Part shown: positions 49,456 to 58,243 of the stretch, piece after piece
Layout: each line of letters starts with the position of its first letter
Position numbering within the stretch: position 1 is the stretch's first letter
Origin: Candidatus Latescibacterota bacterium
GTDB taxonomy: Bacteria; Krumholzibacteriota; Krumholzibacteriia; G020349025
Length of the DNA: 64,000 nt
Direction of reading: 5' to 3'
Assembly (NCBI GenBank): GCA_020349025.1
Contig: CP070763.1
Location: 3,525,479-3,589,478 of the forward strand
Position numbers and translations under genes: made by a program
The notes under the pieces: generated by a model
What the model saw: only the letters and a program-made list of their open reading frames with translations
What the model was told of the DNA's origin: nothing
The model's database searches: none

Positions 49456-50565
49456 CTACCTGGCACCCACTCGGGTTCGCGTGCGGCTGGGCGACTGGAC
49501 GAGACCGGACGCGCTCAGCATCTGCTCGAGCTCCTGTGTGTCATGGCTGCGGGTCATGGCTTCGTTCATGGTGATCAAACGATTCACGACGGCAGCATGC
49601 AGCGCCTGGTTGAACGTCTGCATGCCGTGCTTCTGTCCCGCTTGCATGAGCCCGTAAATCTGATGGATCTTGCCGTCGCGGATGACCGCCCGGATGGCGG
49701 GGGTGCACACCATGATCTCGGCAACCAACGTGCGTCCGCGCCCACCCGCGCGCGGCAGCAGCTGCTGCGTGACGACACCGTTCAACACGAAGGCCAGCTG
49801 CGCGCGAATCTGCGGCTGCTGCTCCGGTGGAAAGGAATCCACGATACGGTTGATCGACTCGAATGTGCTGTTGGTATGCAGCGTCGCAAGGGCCAAGTGA
49901 CCCGTCTCCGCAATCGTCAACGCGGCTGACATCGTCTCGCGATCGCGCATCTCACCAATCAGAATGATGTCCGGGTCCTGTCGCAGCACGTGTTTCAGCG
50001 CCGCATGGAAGCTCTCGGTGTCGGCACGGACTTCGCGCTGATTGACGATGCAGCGCTTGTGCTCGTGGATGTACTCGATCGGATCCTCGATGGTCACGAT
50101 GTGTCCGCGCCTCTGCTGGTTGATCATGTCGATCAAGCTCGCGAGCGTCGTCGACTTGCCGCTTCCCGTCGGCCCGGTCACCAGAATCAGGCCCTTGGGA
50201 CGCATCGCCAGCTCGACGACCGTCTTCGGAAGACCGAGATCGCGCCAGCCGAGGATCTCGTACGGAATCTGACGGATGGCCATCGTCACGACGCCGCGCT
50301 GGAGGAACACGTTGCAGCGGAAGCGCGCCAGCCCGCTGACACCGAACGACAGGTCCAGCTCCTTGTCGTTCTCGAAACGACGCTTCTGCTCCTCGTTGAT
50401 CACGCTGTATGCGAGACGCGCGCACTCCTCAGGCGTGAGCCGCTCGTATTCGCTGCTCGTGATTTCACCGTCGACACGGAACTGCGGCGGCAGGCCTGCG
50501 GTTAGGTGCAGGTCGCTCGCCTTCAACTGCAGCATTCTCTCCAGCAGTTCTCGGAGATTGATCAC
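49456..50565 (-). CDS. pilT: Pilus retraction ATPase PilT
   Basis: Hexameric retraction motor, 369 residues. N-terminal PAS-like part (LKASDLHLTAGLPPQFRVDG), Walker A GPTGSGKST at 131-139, Asp box and Walker B (RQDPDIILIGEMRD), the His box (GHLALATLHTNS), and the PilT-specific AIRAVIRDGK near the C-terminus (AIRNLIRE in others). It lies 28 bases after pilB. PilT rather than PilU is favoured by the AIR motif and length. Confidence 0.96.
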   Translation of the reverse strand: MINLRELLERMLQLKASDLHLTAGLPPQFRVDGEITSSEYERLTPEECARLAYSVINEEQKRRFENDKELDLSFGVSGLARFRCNVFLQRGVVTMAIRQIPYEILGWRDLGLPKTVVELAMRPKGLILVTGPTGSGKSTTLASLIDMINQQRRGHIVTIEDPIEYIHEHKRCIVNQREVRADTESFHAALKHVLRQDPDIILIGEMRDRETMSAALTIAETGHLALATLHTNSTFESINRIVDSFPPEQQPQIRAQLAFVLNGVVTQQLLPRAGGRGRTLVAEIMVCTPAIRAVIRDGKIHQIYGLMQAGQKHGMQTFNQALHAAVVNRLITMNEAMTRSHDTQELEQMLSASGLVQSPSRTRTRVGAR

Positions 50566-50593
50566 GGCTTCCCTTCCTTGATGAAGCGCATCC

Positions 50594-52291
50594 CTACTCG
50601 AACTCGTCCAACGCCGTCTCTTTCAGCACCTCTTCGACCGTAGTGATCCCCTCCTGGATCTTGGTGATCGCGTGCATGCGCAGGGTCACCATGCCCTCCT
50701 GAATCGCCACCTTCTTGATGTCGCTGGAGGAGGCACGGTCGAGAATCATTTCGCGAATCGTCGGGGTCAGCATCAACACCTCGTAGAAGCCGAGGCGCCC
50801 CGCGTAACCGGTCATGTTGCAGTCGGGACATCCTCTGCCTTTGTACATGCTGAACGTGCCTTTGGCCGGGTCCCAGCCGAGCTCGCGCAGCACCTCTTCG
50901 GACGCGGGCCCCACCTCCGCTTTGCACTTCTTGCAGATGCGCCGTCCGAGGCGCTGGGCCAGGATCAGGTTCAGCGAGCTCGCCACCAGAAAGGGCTCGA
51001 TTCCCATGTCCACGAGGCGGTTGATGGTGCTCGAGCTGTCGTTGGTGTGCACCGTCGAGAGCACGAGGTGACCGGTCAGCGCCGCCTTCACTGCGATCGA
51101 CGCGGTGTCCAGGTCGCGGATCTCGCCAACCATGACGATGTTCGGATCTTGACGCAGGAACGCTTTCAGCGCTGCCGCGAACGTCAGTCCGATCTCCTCA
51201 TTCACGAGCACCTGGTTGATCCCTTCGAGGTTGTACTCGACCGGATCCTCCGCGGTCATAATGTTCGTGTCGGGTGTGTTGATGCGTGCGAGAGCCGAGT
51301 AGAGCGTGGTCGTCTTACCGCTCCCGGTCGGTCCGGTCACAAGCACCATCCCGTACGGCGATGCAATGGCACGCAGGAGGTTCTGCAGGCCGACGGGATC
51401 GAACCCGAGCTTCTTGAGATCGAGCTGCAGGTTGGAGGCGTCGAGGATGCGGAGAACGACCTTCTCACCGAAGATCGTGGGCACGGTCGAGACACGCACA
51501 TCCACCTTCTTGCCCTTGATCTTGATCTTGATGCGACCATCCTGCGGAACACGCCGTTCGGCGATGTCGAGCTCCGACATGATCTTGAGGCGCGAGATCA
51601 CGGCATTCTTGAGCCGCATCGGCGGATTCATGATCTCGTGCAGGACACCGTCGATGCGGTAGCGCACGCGCATCCTCGTTTCGTACGGTTCGATGTGCAC
51701 GTCGGAGGCGACGCGCCGCAGCGCTTCGGCCAGCAGCGAGTTCACCAGCTTGACGACGGGTGCATCCTCGTCCATGGCGGCGGCGAGGCCGAGATCTTCA
51801 TCGGTGGCGTCTTCGACGACCTCGACATCCTCGTCCATCTCCTTGATCACCGAAGCCAGCGAGTCGGCTGAGTCGTAGTACTTGTCGATGGCACGCTTGA
51901 TCGCCATCTCCGAGCACACGACAGCGGTGACCTCGAGTCCGGTGATGAACTTGACGTCGTCGATGATGAAGATGTTCGTGGGGTTCGCCATCGCCAGCGT
52001 CAGCTGGCGCCCCGCGCGCTCGATCGGGATCACCTGGAACTTGCTGGCCACCTCGGCGGGCACCAACGACACGACGTCGGGGGGAATCTTGCGATCGTCG
52101 AGCTGCGCGGCGGGCACTCCGTAGACCTGCGCCAGCATCTGCTCGTACTCCGGCTCGGCGATGAACCCCATGCGCACGAGCGAAGCACCGAGCGAGCTCT
52201 TGTTCTGAGCGCTCAGCTTCTGAGCGTCGGCGAGCTGCTCCTGGCTGATGCGGGAGGACTCCAGGAGCTGTGTCGCGATGCGATCATCCAC
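50594..52291 (-). CDS. pilB: Pilus extension ATPase PilB
   Basis: Hexameric assembly motor, 565 residues. T2SSE N-domain (about 1-150, ISQEQLADAQKLSAQNKSSL), SDVHIEPYE, Walker A GPTGSGKTT, Walker B FLRQDPNIVMVGEIRD, His box GHLVLSTVHTND, and the zinc-binding tetracysteine CKKCKAEV ... CPDCNMTG. The start is GTG 52291 (VDDRIATQLLESSRI), nine bases after GGGGGAGG; upstream codons do not look coding. It is first of pilB-T-C-S-R, 60 bases after a predicted sigma-54 start. Confidence 0.96.
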   Translation of the reverse strand: MDDRIATQLLESSRISQEQLADAQKLSAQNKSSLGASLVRMGFIAEPEYEQMLAQVYGVPAAQLDDRKIPPDVVSLVPAEVASKFQVIPIERAGRQLTLAMANPTNIFIIDDVKFITGLEVTAVVCSEMAIKRAIDKYYDSADSLASVIKEMDEDVEVVEDATDEDLGLAAAMDEDAPVVKLVNSLLAEALRRVASDVHIEPYETRMRVRYRIDGVLHEIMNPPMRLKNAVISRLKIMSELDIAERRVPQDGRIKIKIKGKKVDVRVSTVPTIFGEKVVLRILDASNLQLDLKKLGFDPVGLQNLLRAIASPYGMVLVTGPTGSGKTTTLYSALARINTPDTNIMTAEDPVEYNLEGINQVLVNEEIGLTFAAALKAFLRQDPNIVMVGEIRDLDTASIAVKAALTGHLVLSTVHTNDSSSTINRLVDMGIEPFLVASSLNLILAQRLGRRICKKCKAEVGPASEEVLRELGWDPAKGTFSMYKGRGCPDCNMTGYAGRLGFYEVLMLTPTIREMILDRASSSDIKKVAIQEGMVTLRMHAITKIQEGITTVEEVLKETALDEFE

Positions 52292-52362
52292 GTGTCTGGG
52301 CCTCCCCCGCGCGAGTCCAGTCTGGAGCGAAGCGGAGAGTTGCAGTTCGGGTCGTCGACGCT

Positions 52363-52377
52363 GCAATCCACATGCCC
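52363..52377 (-). promoter_or_regulatory. Sigma-54-type promoter of pilB
   Basis: Minus strand GGGCAT-N5-TTGC-A: correct -24/-12 spacing, consensus TTGC, two mismatches in the -24 element. Start near 52351, 60 bases before pilB. The rest of the 299-base gap between comEA-like and pilB shows no gene. Confidence 0.58.
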
Positions 52378-52590
52378 GCCCACGCCGCACGGATGTCGTT
52401 ACACCGTGCGGTGTTTCGGGCGCCGCCTTCGTTGAGAGCCAGCGGGCGTCGGAGTCGATCGTGCAGTCGGCAACGTAGGAGCGACCTGCTCGAGGCGAAA
52501 ACACGCGGCTTGGCGCACCGGGATCGAGACGATGCGACCCGATACGCCCTTTCGAGGCGCGACGTGAATTCGCGGTGACTGCGACGCGGG

Positions 52591-53055
52591 TCAATCGAAG
52601 CGCACGAGCGGTGCCAGTCGTGCCGCAGTGCTCGCCCCGATTCCTCGCACCTTCTGGAGGTCACCCAGCGAACGAAACGGACCGTTTGCGTCACGATGTG
52701 CCACGATTCGGGATGCGAGCACAGGGCCCACACCCGGCAATCGCTGCAGCTCGCGAGCCCCCACGACGTTGATCGCCACCGTGCCGGAAGAGTCGGAGCC
52801 CATGCTCTTCGGAGGTATCGGCGCTCGCGTCGAACCTTCGTCAGTTCCTCCCGACGCCGACGGCGTCTCGGTGTGGGGGAAGAGTGCATCCTGCGGTGTG
52901 GAGTTCGTTTCCGCCGGACTGCCCGCCGTCTCGAACTCCCGGCGTTCGAACGGAAGGTCGAGCGCATCGAGTAGGCGACCGAGGCCGAGCAGGAGCAGCA
53001 GCCACAAGGCGCCGCGTTGGCGCGAAGACATCGAAGTGTCCCGTCCGGGAGTCAT
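52591..53055 (-). CDS. ComEA-like helix-hairpin-helix DNA-binding protein
   Basis: A 154-residue protein with an N-terminal transmembrane/signal helix (GALWLLLLLGLGRLLDAL), a Ser/Thr/Pro-rich linker and a C-terminal ComEA-type double HhH domain (INVVGARELQRLPGVGPVLA, RSLGDLQKVRGIGASTAARL). This is the architecture of the periplasmic DNA receptor of natural transformation. The start is uncertain (53055 or 53031; neither has a strong ribosome site). It follows the TonB-dependent receptor by 10 bases and precedes the pilus cluster; DprA at 29.5 kb is a functional partner. Confidence 0.85.
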   Translation of the reverse strand: MTPGRDTSMSSRQRGALWLLLLLGLGRLLDALDLPFERREFETAGSPAETNSTPQDALFPHTETPSASGGTDEGSTRAPIPPKSMGSDSSGTVAINVVGARELQRLPGVGPVLASRIVAHRDANGPFRSLGDLQKVRGIGASTAARLAPLVRFD

Positions 53056-53065
53056 CGGGGATGGA

Positions 53066-54856
53066 TCAGTTGATCAGCGTGGCGCGGACACCGAAGAGGG
53101 ACCAGCGCTGCGGCATCAGGACACCGGGGTGGATCTCCCAGCGCGTGTCGGTGACGTTGATCACGCGCCAGAAAAGAAGCAGACGCTGCAGCAAACGGAC
53201 GTCGATCATGACGTCACCGGTGGCGACGGCCGGCAGCGACACCGTGTCGGTGAAGACGCGCCGGGTTTCGAGCCGCCAGATCGTCTGCAACGTCACCTCG
53301 AGATCTCCTTGAAACAGATCCCAGCGCATGAAGCGACCGGTGAGCTCGGCATGCAGGTCCGCCATGCCGCCACGGTCTCCCGCAGTCCACGGCGTCCAGG
53401 CGAGCCGACCTTCGAGCGCCCAGGAGAGGTGCTCGTACTTCGGGGCCAGGATCACATCGACGAGCGCTGCGCCGATCCGCCGCGGTCCAAGACCCAACGT
53501 CGGGAAGAAGAGCTGGGCGGCGCTGCTCTGTTTCTGCAGATCCTTGTAGTAGCCGCGGCATCCGAGCTCCAGCGACGGGCCGGCGTGTCGCACGCCCGCC
53601 GCGGCATACGTGCCTGGACGCGTGCCGGCGCTGCTCTCCTCCTCACCCCAGCCGCGAAAGGTGACGCCACGCCCCGCCTCGACATCGAATTCCCAGGCGT
53701 CGCGGCGCGACAGCAACTGGGCCTGCGCGCTCCAGCTGTTGCCGAAGCGCTCATCCCGGTGCCAACCGACGCCTGCGTTCCAGAAGAGGTCGCTGCCTCG
53801 GCGTGTGAAGAGCTCGACGTCGTAGCGCGCATAATCGGCGCGTTGCACCATGTCGTCCTGGAAGCGCTCTCCCTCCACGTCGTTGACGCGCATGTAAAGA
53901 GCCGTACGCTGCAGGTTGCCGTGCGGCAGCTCCAGGTCGAGTGCCGCGCGTCCACGCACCTCGCTGATCGTCTGCGGAATCGCGTTGATCCGGCGTTCGC
54001 GGTTCCATCCCTGGTGCGATACGTCCAACGTCAGGTCGAGCCCGCGCACCCCGCGTTGCCAGCGCAACGCATTGAGGACGCGGCTCGAAGTGCTGAAGTC
54101 GTTGACGCTCTCGAAGCTCCCATGCGCCGTGTCGAGGTAGTCTTCGAAACGGTAGAGCAGACGTTCCCCCGTGGGGCGCTGGAATCCCACGTCGACGGCG
54201 CGGCCGCGCCCGTTGTAGGTGCCGAGATCGGCGGGCGCGGAGGTGAGCCGTTGGGTGCGGAAGTCGTGGAAGCCGCGGAGCAGTTCGTCGTAGCGAAAAC
54301 CCACCCACCAGCTTTGCGTCGGAGTGTGCAGCTGCACGCGCCGCGTGCGCGTGCCGACCTCGCCGCGACCGAGGTCGATCTCGGTCACGGGTGCATCCGC
54401 ATCCGGCTTGCGAGTCCAGATCTCCAGGCGCGCGGGCTCGACGCTGCGGTGCAGCTCGATACGATCGATCTCGACCAGGAGCATGCTGAAGACGCGTGGC
54501 CACTGGAACTCCGATTCTGTGTAATCCACTCCATCCACGAGCACGCGAATGCGGCCGGTGACCGAGCCCGCAACGTTGAGGTAGACGTGCGAGCCGAGCC
54601 CGCCGCGGCGCGCGACCACCACACCCGCTTGCTGTCGCAGCAGGTCCTCCACCGAGACGAGCTCCATCCCGACCCAGTCATCCCTGCGCAAGACGATGTC
54701 CGCCTGGCGCGCAGTCCCCCCAAGCGGCGTCACCTGCGCCTCCGCGCCCGCCGCAAGCGTGATCCAGAGAATCGCACTGACGCACGCGATTCGGTTGCGG
54801 CGTCGCGGGTCTCTGCGGCGCATCGCGGCGTGCCCGGTTTGCGCTACGCACTTCAA
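53066..54856 (-). CDS. TonB-dependent outer-membrane receptor
   Basis: A 596-residue outer-membrane protein. Signal CVSAILWITLAAGAEAQ after a basic N-terminus, a plug domain (about 50-150, VSVEDLLRQQAGVVVARRGG, RIRVLVDGVDYTESEF), then a beta-barrel of alternating strands to LFGVRATLIN. It is at the short end for TonB-dependent receptors. The start is ambiguous: TTG 54856 overlaps the upstream stop (TTGA) with GGAG eight bases before, while ATG 54823 gives a tidier signal peptide. Next to an ECF S-component, it is probably a vitamin or cofactor uptake receptor (inference). Confidence 0.8.
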   Translation of the reverse strand: MKCVAQTGHAAMRRRDPRRRNRIACVSAILWITLAAGAEAQVTPLGGTARQADIVLRRDDWVGMELVSVEDLLRQQAGVVVARRGGLGSHVYLNVAGSVTGRIRVLVDGVDYTESEFQWPRVFSMLLVEIDRIELHRSVEPARLEIWTRKPDADAPVTEIDLGRGEVGTRTRRVQLHTPTQSWWVGFRYDELLRGFHDFRTQRLTSAPADLGTYNGRGRAVDVGFQRPTGERLLYRFEDYLDTAHGSFESVNDFSTSSRVLNALRWQRGVRGLDLTLDVSHQGWNRERRINAIPQTISEVRGRAALDLELPHGNLQRTALYMRVNDVEGERFQDDMVQRADYARYDVELFTRRGSDLFWNAGVGWHRDERFGNSWSAQAQLLSRRDAWEFDVEAGRGVTFRGWGEEESSAGTRPGTYAAAGVRHAGPSLELGCRGYYKDLQKQSSAAQLFFPTLGLGPRRIGAALVDVILAPKYEHLSWALEGRLAWTPWTAGDRGGMADLHAELTGRFMRWDLFQGDLEVTLQTIWRLETRRVFTDTVSLPAVATGDVMIDVRLLQRLLLFWRVINVTDTRWEIHPGVLMPQRWSLFGVRATLIN

Positions 54857-55383
54857 GCCAGGCTCCAGCGCTCAAGGCTTCGGCGGACGGCGGGCACGAT
54901 CAACGCGAAACCCACAGCGTTCCCGAGTGCATGCGCGAGAGGGAAGGGAAAGCTCAAGCCCCCGATGACGACTGCGGCCCAGGAGGAGGATTCGCGCACG
55001 GAGAGATAGACGGCGGAGTTGGTGAGAACGTCGTAGAAAAGCGTCAGCAGCAGACCGCTGATTCCGGCGAGAAGCGCTTGTCTCGGCCACGATTGCGTGC
55101 GCACGACCGCCGCGAAGACGCCGCCGGCGCCGCCGACGATCGCCATGGCGACCACCTGAGCCAGAAACAGGGGTGGCGCGGAGGCGCCCATCGGGTTGAA
55201 ACCGGCATAGATCGTCTCCGCCAGGAGCCCGATCACGACGCCTCGTCGCACGCCGGTCAAGACCCCGGCGGTGAAGATCGCAGCGCTGATGAGCTCGAGA
55301 TTCGGGACGAAGATCATCAGATAGCCGAGCGCGACGCAGAGCGCCACGAGAAGAGACGTCTGGATCAGGTCACGCGTTTCCAT
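54853..55383 (-). CDS. ECF-type transporter substrate-binding (S) component
   Basis: A 176-residue integral membrane protein with five or six helices (LLVALCVALGYLMIFVPN, LISAAIFTAGVLTGVRRGVV, AIVGGAGGVFAAVVR, ISGLLLTLFYDVLTNSAVYL). The N-terminal 'ALG..l..ip..ei...' and the central GVRRGVVIGLLAETIY region resemble ECF S-components for thiamin precursors, cobalamin or tryptophan-type substrates. No EcfA/EcfT genes are in the window. It overlaps the PHP gene by 14 bases and the receptor gene by four, so all three are one operon. Confidence 0.75.
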   Translation of the reverse strand: METRDLIQTSLLVALCVALGYLMIFVPNLELISAAIFTAGVLTGVRRGVVIGLLAETIYAGFNPMGASAPPLFLAQVVAMAIVGGAGGVFAAVVRTQSWPRQALLAGISGLLLTLFYDVLTNSAVYLSVRESSSWAAVVIGGLSFPFPLAHALGNAVGFALIVPAVRRSLERWSLA

Positions 55384-56203
55384 TCCACCCCGCCGCGTCG
55401 CGCAGCCGCTCCAACTCCTCGCGAGTCACGCCGACGTCGCCCGGCAGGATACCGCCAGGCGTCTCGCGGTGGAAGTCGCTGCCTCCGGTGGGGACGAGAT
55501 CGAGGTCTCGTGCGAGTTGTAGATAGCGTGCAACCGCCTCGTCGTCATGCGTCGGATGCCACACCTCCAATCCGCGCAGCCCTTGCCGAGCCAGGCTCGG
55601 GATCAGCCCGGCACCTCGACTCACCTCCGGGTGTGCGAGAACGGGCACGGCACCCGCACGCTCGAGGAGGGCGACACCTTGCGCGAAGCTCAACGCATGT
55701 CGCTGCAGGTAGGCCGGCTTGCCCGTCCCGAGCCAACGCTGAAACGCAGTGTGCACATCGGCGACGTAGCCTCGCGAGACCATTTCGTCGGCGACGTGCG
55801 GGCGCCCCACGACGCGCCCCCGGGCACGACGCCGCACCGCTTCGAGATCGATCGGCATCCCGAGATGATGCAGGCGCTCGACGATGCGTTCGACGCGCTC
55901 GAGGCGTGCCTGCCGCATGCTGGCCAAGGGCTCGCCGAGGATTTCGGTGTGGCGCACGAAGTAGCCCAGGACGTGCAGCTCGCGCTCTTCGTGGCGAACG
56001 GAGAGCTCGATGCCGGCGACCACCTCGAGACCCACGGCCGTACCCTGCGCGCGGGCCTCTTCGATTCCGTCGACGCTATCGTGATCGGTGAGCGCGAGCG
56101 CCTGCACGCCGCGTGAAGCCGCAAGCGACACCAGCGCCTGCGGCGAGAGGGCGCCGTCGGAGTGGAGGGTGTGTGCGTGCAAATCGCACGTGGGAGAGCG
56201 CAT
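55370..56203 (-). CDS. PHP-domain phosphoesterase (YciV/TrpH-like)
   Basis: A 277-residue metal-dependent phosphoesterase. PHP motifs: CDLHAHTLHSDGALSP (I), ALTDHDSVDGIEEA (II), VVAGIELSVRHEERELHVLG (III), VPVLAHPEVSRG and GSDFHRETP (IV), forming a trinuclear metal site. Family members are 3',5'-nucleotide bisphosphate phosphatases or 5'-3' RNases (RNase AM). It lies 24 bases after the TPR gene and overlaps the ECF gene. Confidence 0.92.
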   Translation of the reverse strand: MRSPTCDLHAHTLHSDGALSPQALVSLAASRGVQALALTDHDSVDGIEEARAQGTAVGLEVVAGIELSVRHEERELHVLGYFVRHTEILGEPLASMRQARLERVERIVERLHHLGMPIDLEAVRRRARGRVVGRPHVADEMVSRGYVADVHTAFQRWLGTGKPAYLQRHALSFAQGVALLERAGAVPVLAHPEVSRGAGLIPSLARQGLRGLEVWHPTHDDEAVARYLQLARDLDLVPTGGSDFHRETPGGILPGDVGVTREELERLRDAAGWNGNA

Positions 56204-56227
56204 CGATGAAGCCGTTCACCGGGGATG

Positions 56228-58213
56228 TCAGAAGCGCTGCAGTCGGGCCTGCACGTCGCGGTAGCCGCTGTCGACGAGCGCGACGGCCTCGAAGTGCCGA
56301 CGCGCCTCTTCTCGACGCCCCAGCGCCTCGTACGCCACGCCCATCGTATAGCGCAGACCCAGCCCGACGCCTGCCGATTCTGCCGAACTCAGAAGTGGCG
56401 TCAGCAAGGCCACGATGTCGGCATGGCGCCCCTGCATCGTCAGGCAGGCTGCCATCATCTCGAGACACTGCTCGCGGATCGAAGCCTTGCGAACGGCGAC
56501 CTCGAACTCGGCGAGCGCCTCATTATAGAGCCCCATCTCGTAGTAGGCCACGCCGAGGTCGTAGCGTGCCGATGCGTCGTCACCGAGCGCCTGAGCCATC
56601 TGCTCGCGAAACGTCCCGATGACGTCCTCGAGCTCGTGCACCCGGCCCCCTTCCGCTCGCTTGAGCTCCGGGTCGTCGGTGTCGGAATCGGGGATCCAGA
56701 CCGGGTGGCGGAACCCGGAGCCCCAATCGGGATCGGTGGCGGGCGTGGACGCCGGCGCAGCCGCCGTCAGGGTGGCCGGTGGCGGCGGGGGTGCGGGTGC
56801 AGTCGGCGGCTCGCTCCTCACGGTCTGGCCGGCTGTTGGCGGCGCGGGCACAGACTTCGGCGGCGGTGCCGGCGAAGTCGCCGGCGGCGCGACCGGCACG
56901 ACCGGCGGCGGTTGTGGCGTTGGCGGCGCGGGATCGACGCTGCCGGAGGGCTCCGGCGGTGTCGTTGCCCCTGGCGGCGGCGGCGGCGGGGGCGAGAGCG
57001 CGTCGACAGGTCTTGGAGGACTCGGCTCGACCGGGGGCGCCGGGGATTCCTCACCGATCAACGCGGCGACGTCGTCGAGGGAGGTCTCCGGAATCTCGTA
57101 CTCGGGAACGTCCTCCTCCGGCGCATCGATCTCCGGCTCGGCGTCGACGCGGGCGGGATCGAGCGGCTCGACCCCCGTGTCGGTGGTCTGTGCTTCCAGG
57201 AAGGCGTCGAGCGAGTCGCCCTTCTCTTCAGCGACCGCTTCCTCCGCCGCTGCCAAAGCGCCGCTTTCGGGTGCGGACTCGATCGACGGCAACGCCGTTT
57301 CCGCGACATCGAAATCGATCTCGACTTCTTCCTCCCCCGGGCTCGGCGCCGAGGACGGGGGGGAGTCGAACCTCTGCGTCTGGCTCGGCGCGCTGTCGGC
57401 GAGGTACGCCTGCAGATCGATTTCGGGAGCTTCGCTCTCCGCCGCTGCCACGGCCGCCTCGCCGCTCGGCGGCTCCGGCCCGACTCCCGAGGCATCGATC
57501 GACGCAGCGTCGGCGTCGATCTCGACCGGGGGGCTCTCCTCGACGTCCGGGGCGACGGCGTCCGCAACGCCAGCCGCGCTCTCGCTGAGGATGTCGCCGC
57601 CGCCAGCCCCTTCGACGAGCACGCGCAGGGAGCGCATCTTCTCGGTGTAGCGCGCCGCGGCCGCGTCGTCCCCGGCATCGGCGGCGCGTTGCGCCAGGCG
57701 CTGCACGATCTCGAAGGCAGTGCGGAAGGACTGCGCCTGCTCGAGCCTCTCCAAAATCTTGCCGACGGGAGCGGCATCGGAGTACACCTCGACGATCTCG
57801 CGGCAGCGCTCCTCGAGGGTCAGGACGTCCTCTTCGGAGCTGGTTGGTTGCTGCCGCAGGTAATCGAGGAAGGAGGCGACGGCGTCCGCGTTCAGACCCT
57901 GGTCGAAACGCAAACGCGCCAGGCGATAGCGCACCTCGACGCGTGACGGACAGAGGCGCATCACCTTGCGGCACAGTGCGACGGCGTTGTTGTGGAGTCG
58001 GAGGTCGGCGTAGAGATCGATCGCCTGCTCGAAGTGCTTGCAGGCGCGGGTGATCTCCTCCTTGCGCAGGAAGATGTCACCCATCTGGTTGTGGAGCGTC
58101 GGGTTCGAGACGTCCATGCCGATCGCGGCGCGCAGCTCCGACAAGGCCTCGTCCCACTGCTCACGCTGGATGAAGTCGCGCGCACGCCGCTGATGCGTCG
58201 ACAGCTTCGCCAA
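56228..58213 (-). CDS. TPR protein with long acidic/proline-rich linker
   Basis: A 661-residue cytoplasmic-looking protein without signal peptide. N-terminal TPR array (1-200: REQWDEALSELRAAIGMDV, PTLHNQMGDIFLRKEEITRA, VEVRYRLARLRFDQGLNADA). A low-complexity linker follows: acidic (220-400), then Pro/Ala-rich (400-515). A C-terminal TPR set (545-661: ARYDLGVAYYEMGLYNEALA) ends in MGVAYEALGRREEARRHFEA. The layout resembles FrzS/FimV-like or gliding scaffold proteins only in general terms; no family is assigned. It lies 30 bases after hutI. Confidence 0.82.
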   Translation of the reverse strand: MAKLSTHQRRARDFIQREQWDEALSELRAAIGMDVSNPTLHNQMGDIFLRKEEITRACKHFEQAIDLYADLRLHNNAVALCRKVMRLCPSRVEVRYRLARLRFDQGLNADAVASFLDYLRQQPTSSEEDVLTLEERCREIVEVYSDAAPVGKILERLEQAQSFRTAFEIVQRLAQRAADAGDDAAAARYTEKMRSLRVLVEGAGGGDILSESAAGVADAVAPDVEESPPVEIDADAASIDASGVGPEPPSGEAAVAAAESEAPEIDLQAYLADSAPSQTQRFDSPPSSAPSPGEEEVEIDFDVAETALPSIESAPESGALAAAEEAVAEEKGDSLDAFLEAQTTDTGVEPLDPARVDAEPEIDAPEEDVPEYEIPETSLDDVAALIGEESPAPPVEPSPPRPVDALSPPPPPPPGATTPPEPSGSVDPAPPTPQPPPVVPVAPPATSPAPPPKSVPAPPTAGQTVRSEPPTAPAPPPPPATLTAAAPASTPATDPDWGSGFRHPVWIPDSDTDDPELKRAEGGRVHELEDVIGTFREQMAQALGDDASARYDLGVAYYEMGLYNEALAEFEVAVRKASIREQCLEMMAACLTMQGRHADIVALLTPLLSSAESAGVGLGLRYTMGVAYEALGRREEARRHFEAVALVDSGYRDVQARLQRF

Positions 58214-58243
58214 GCTTCCGCCTCCTGCGACTCCGCTTTCCGC

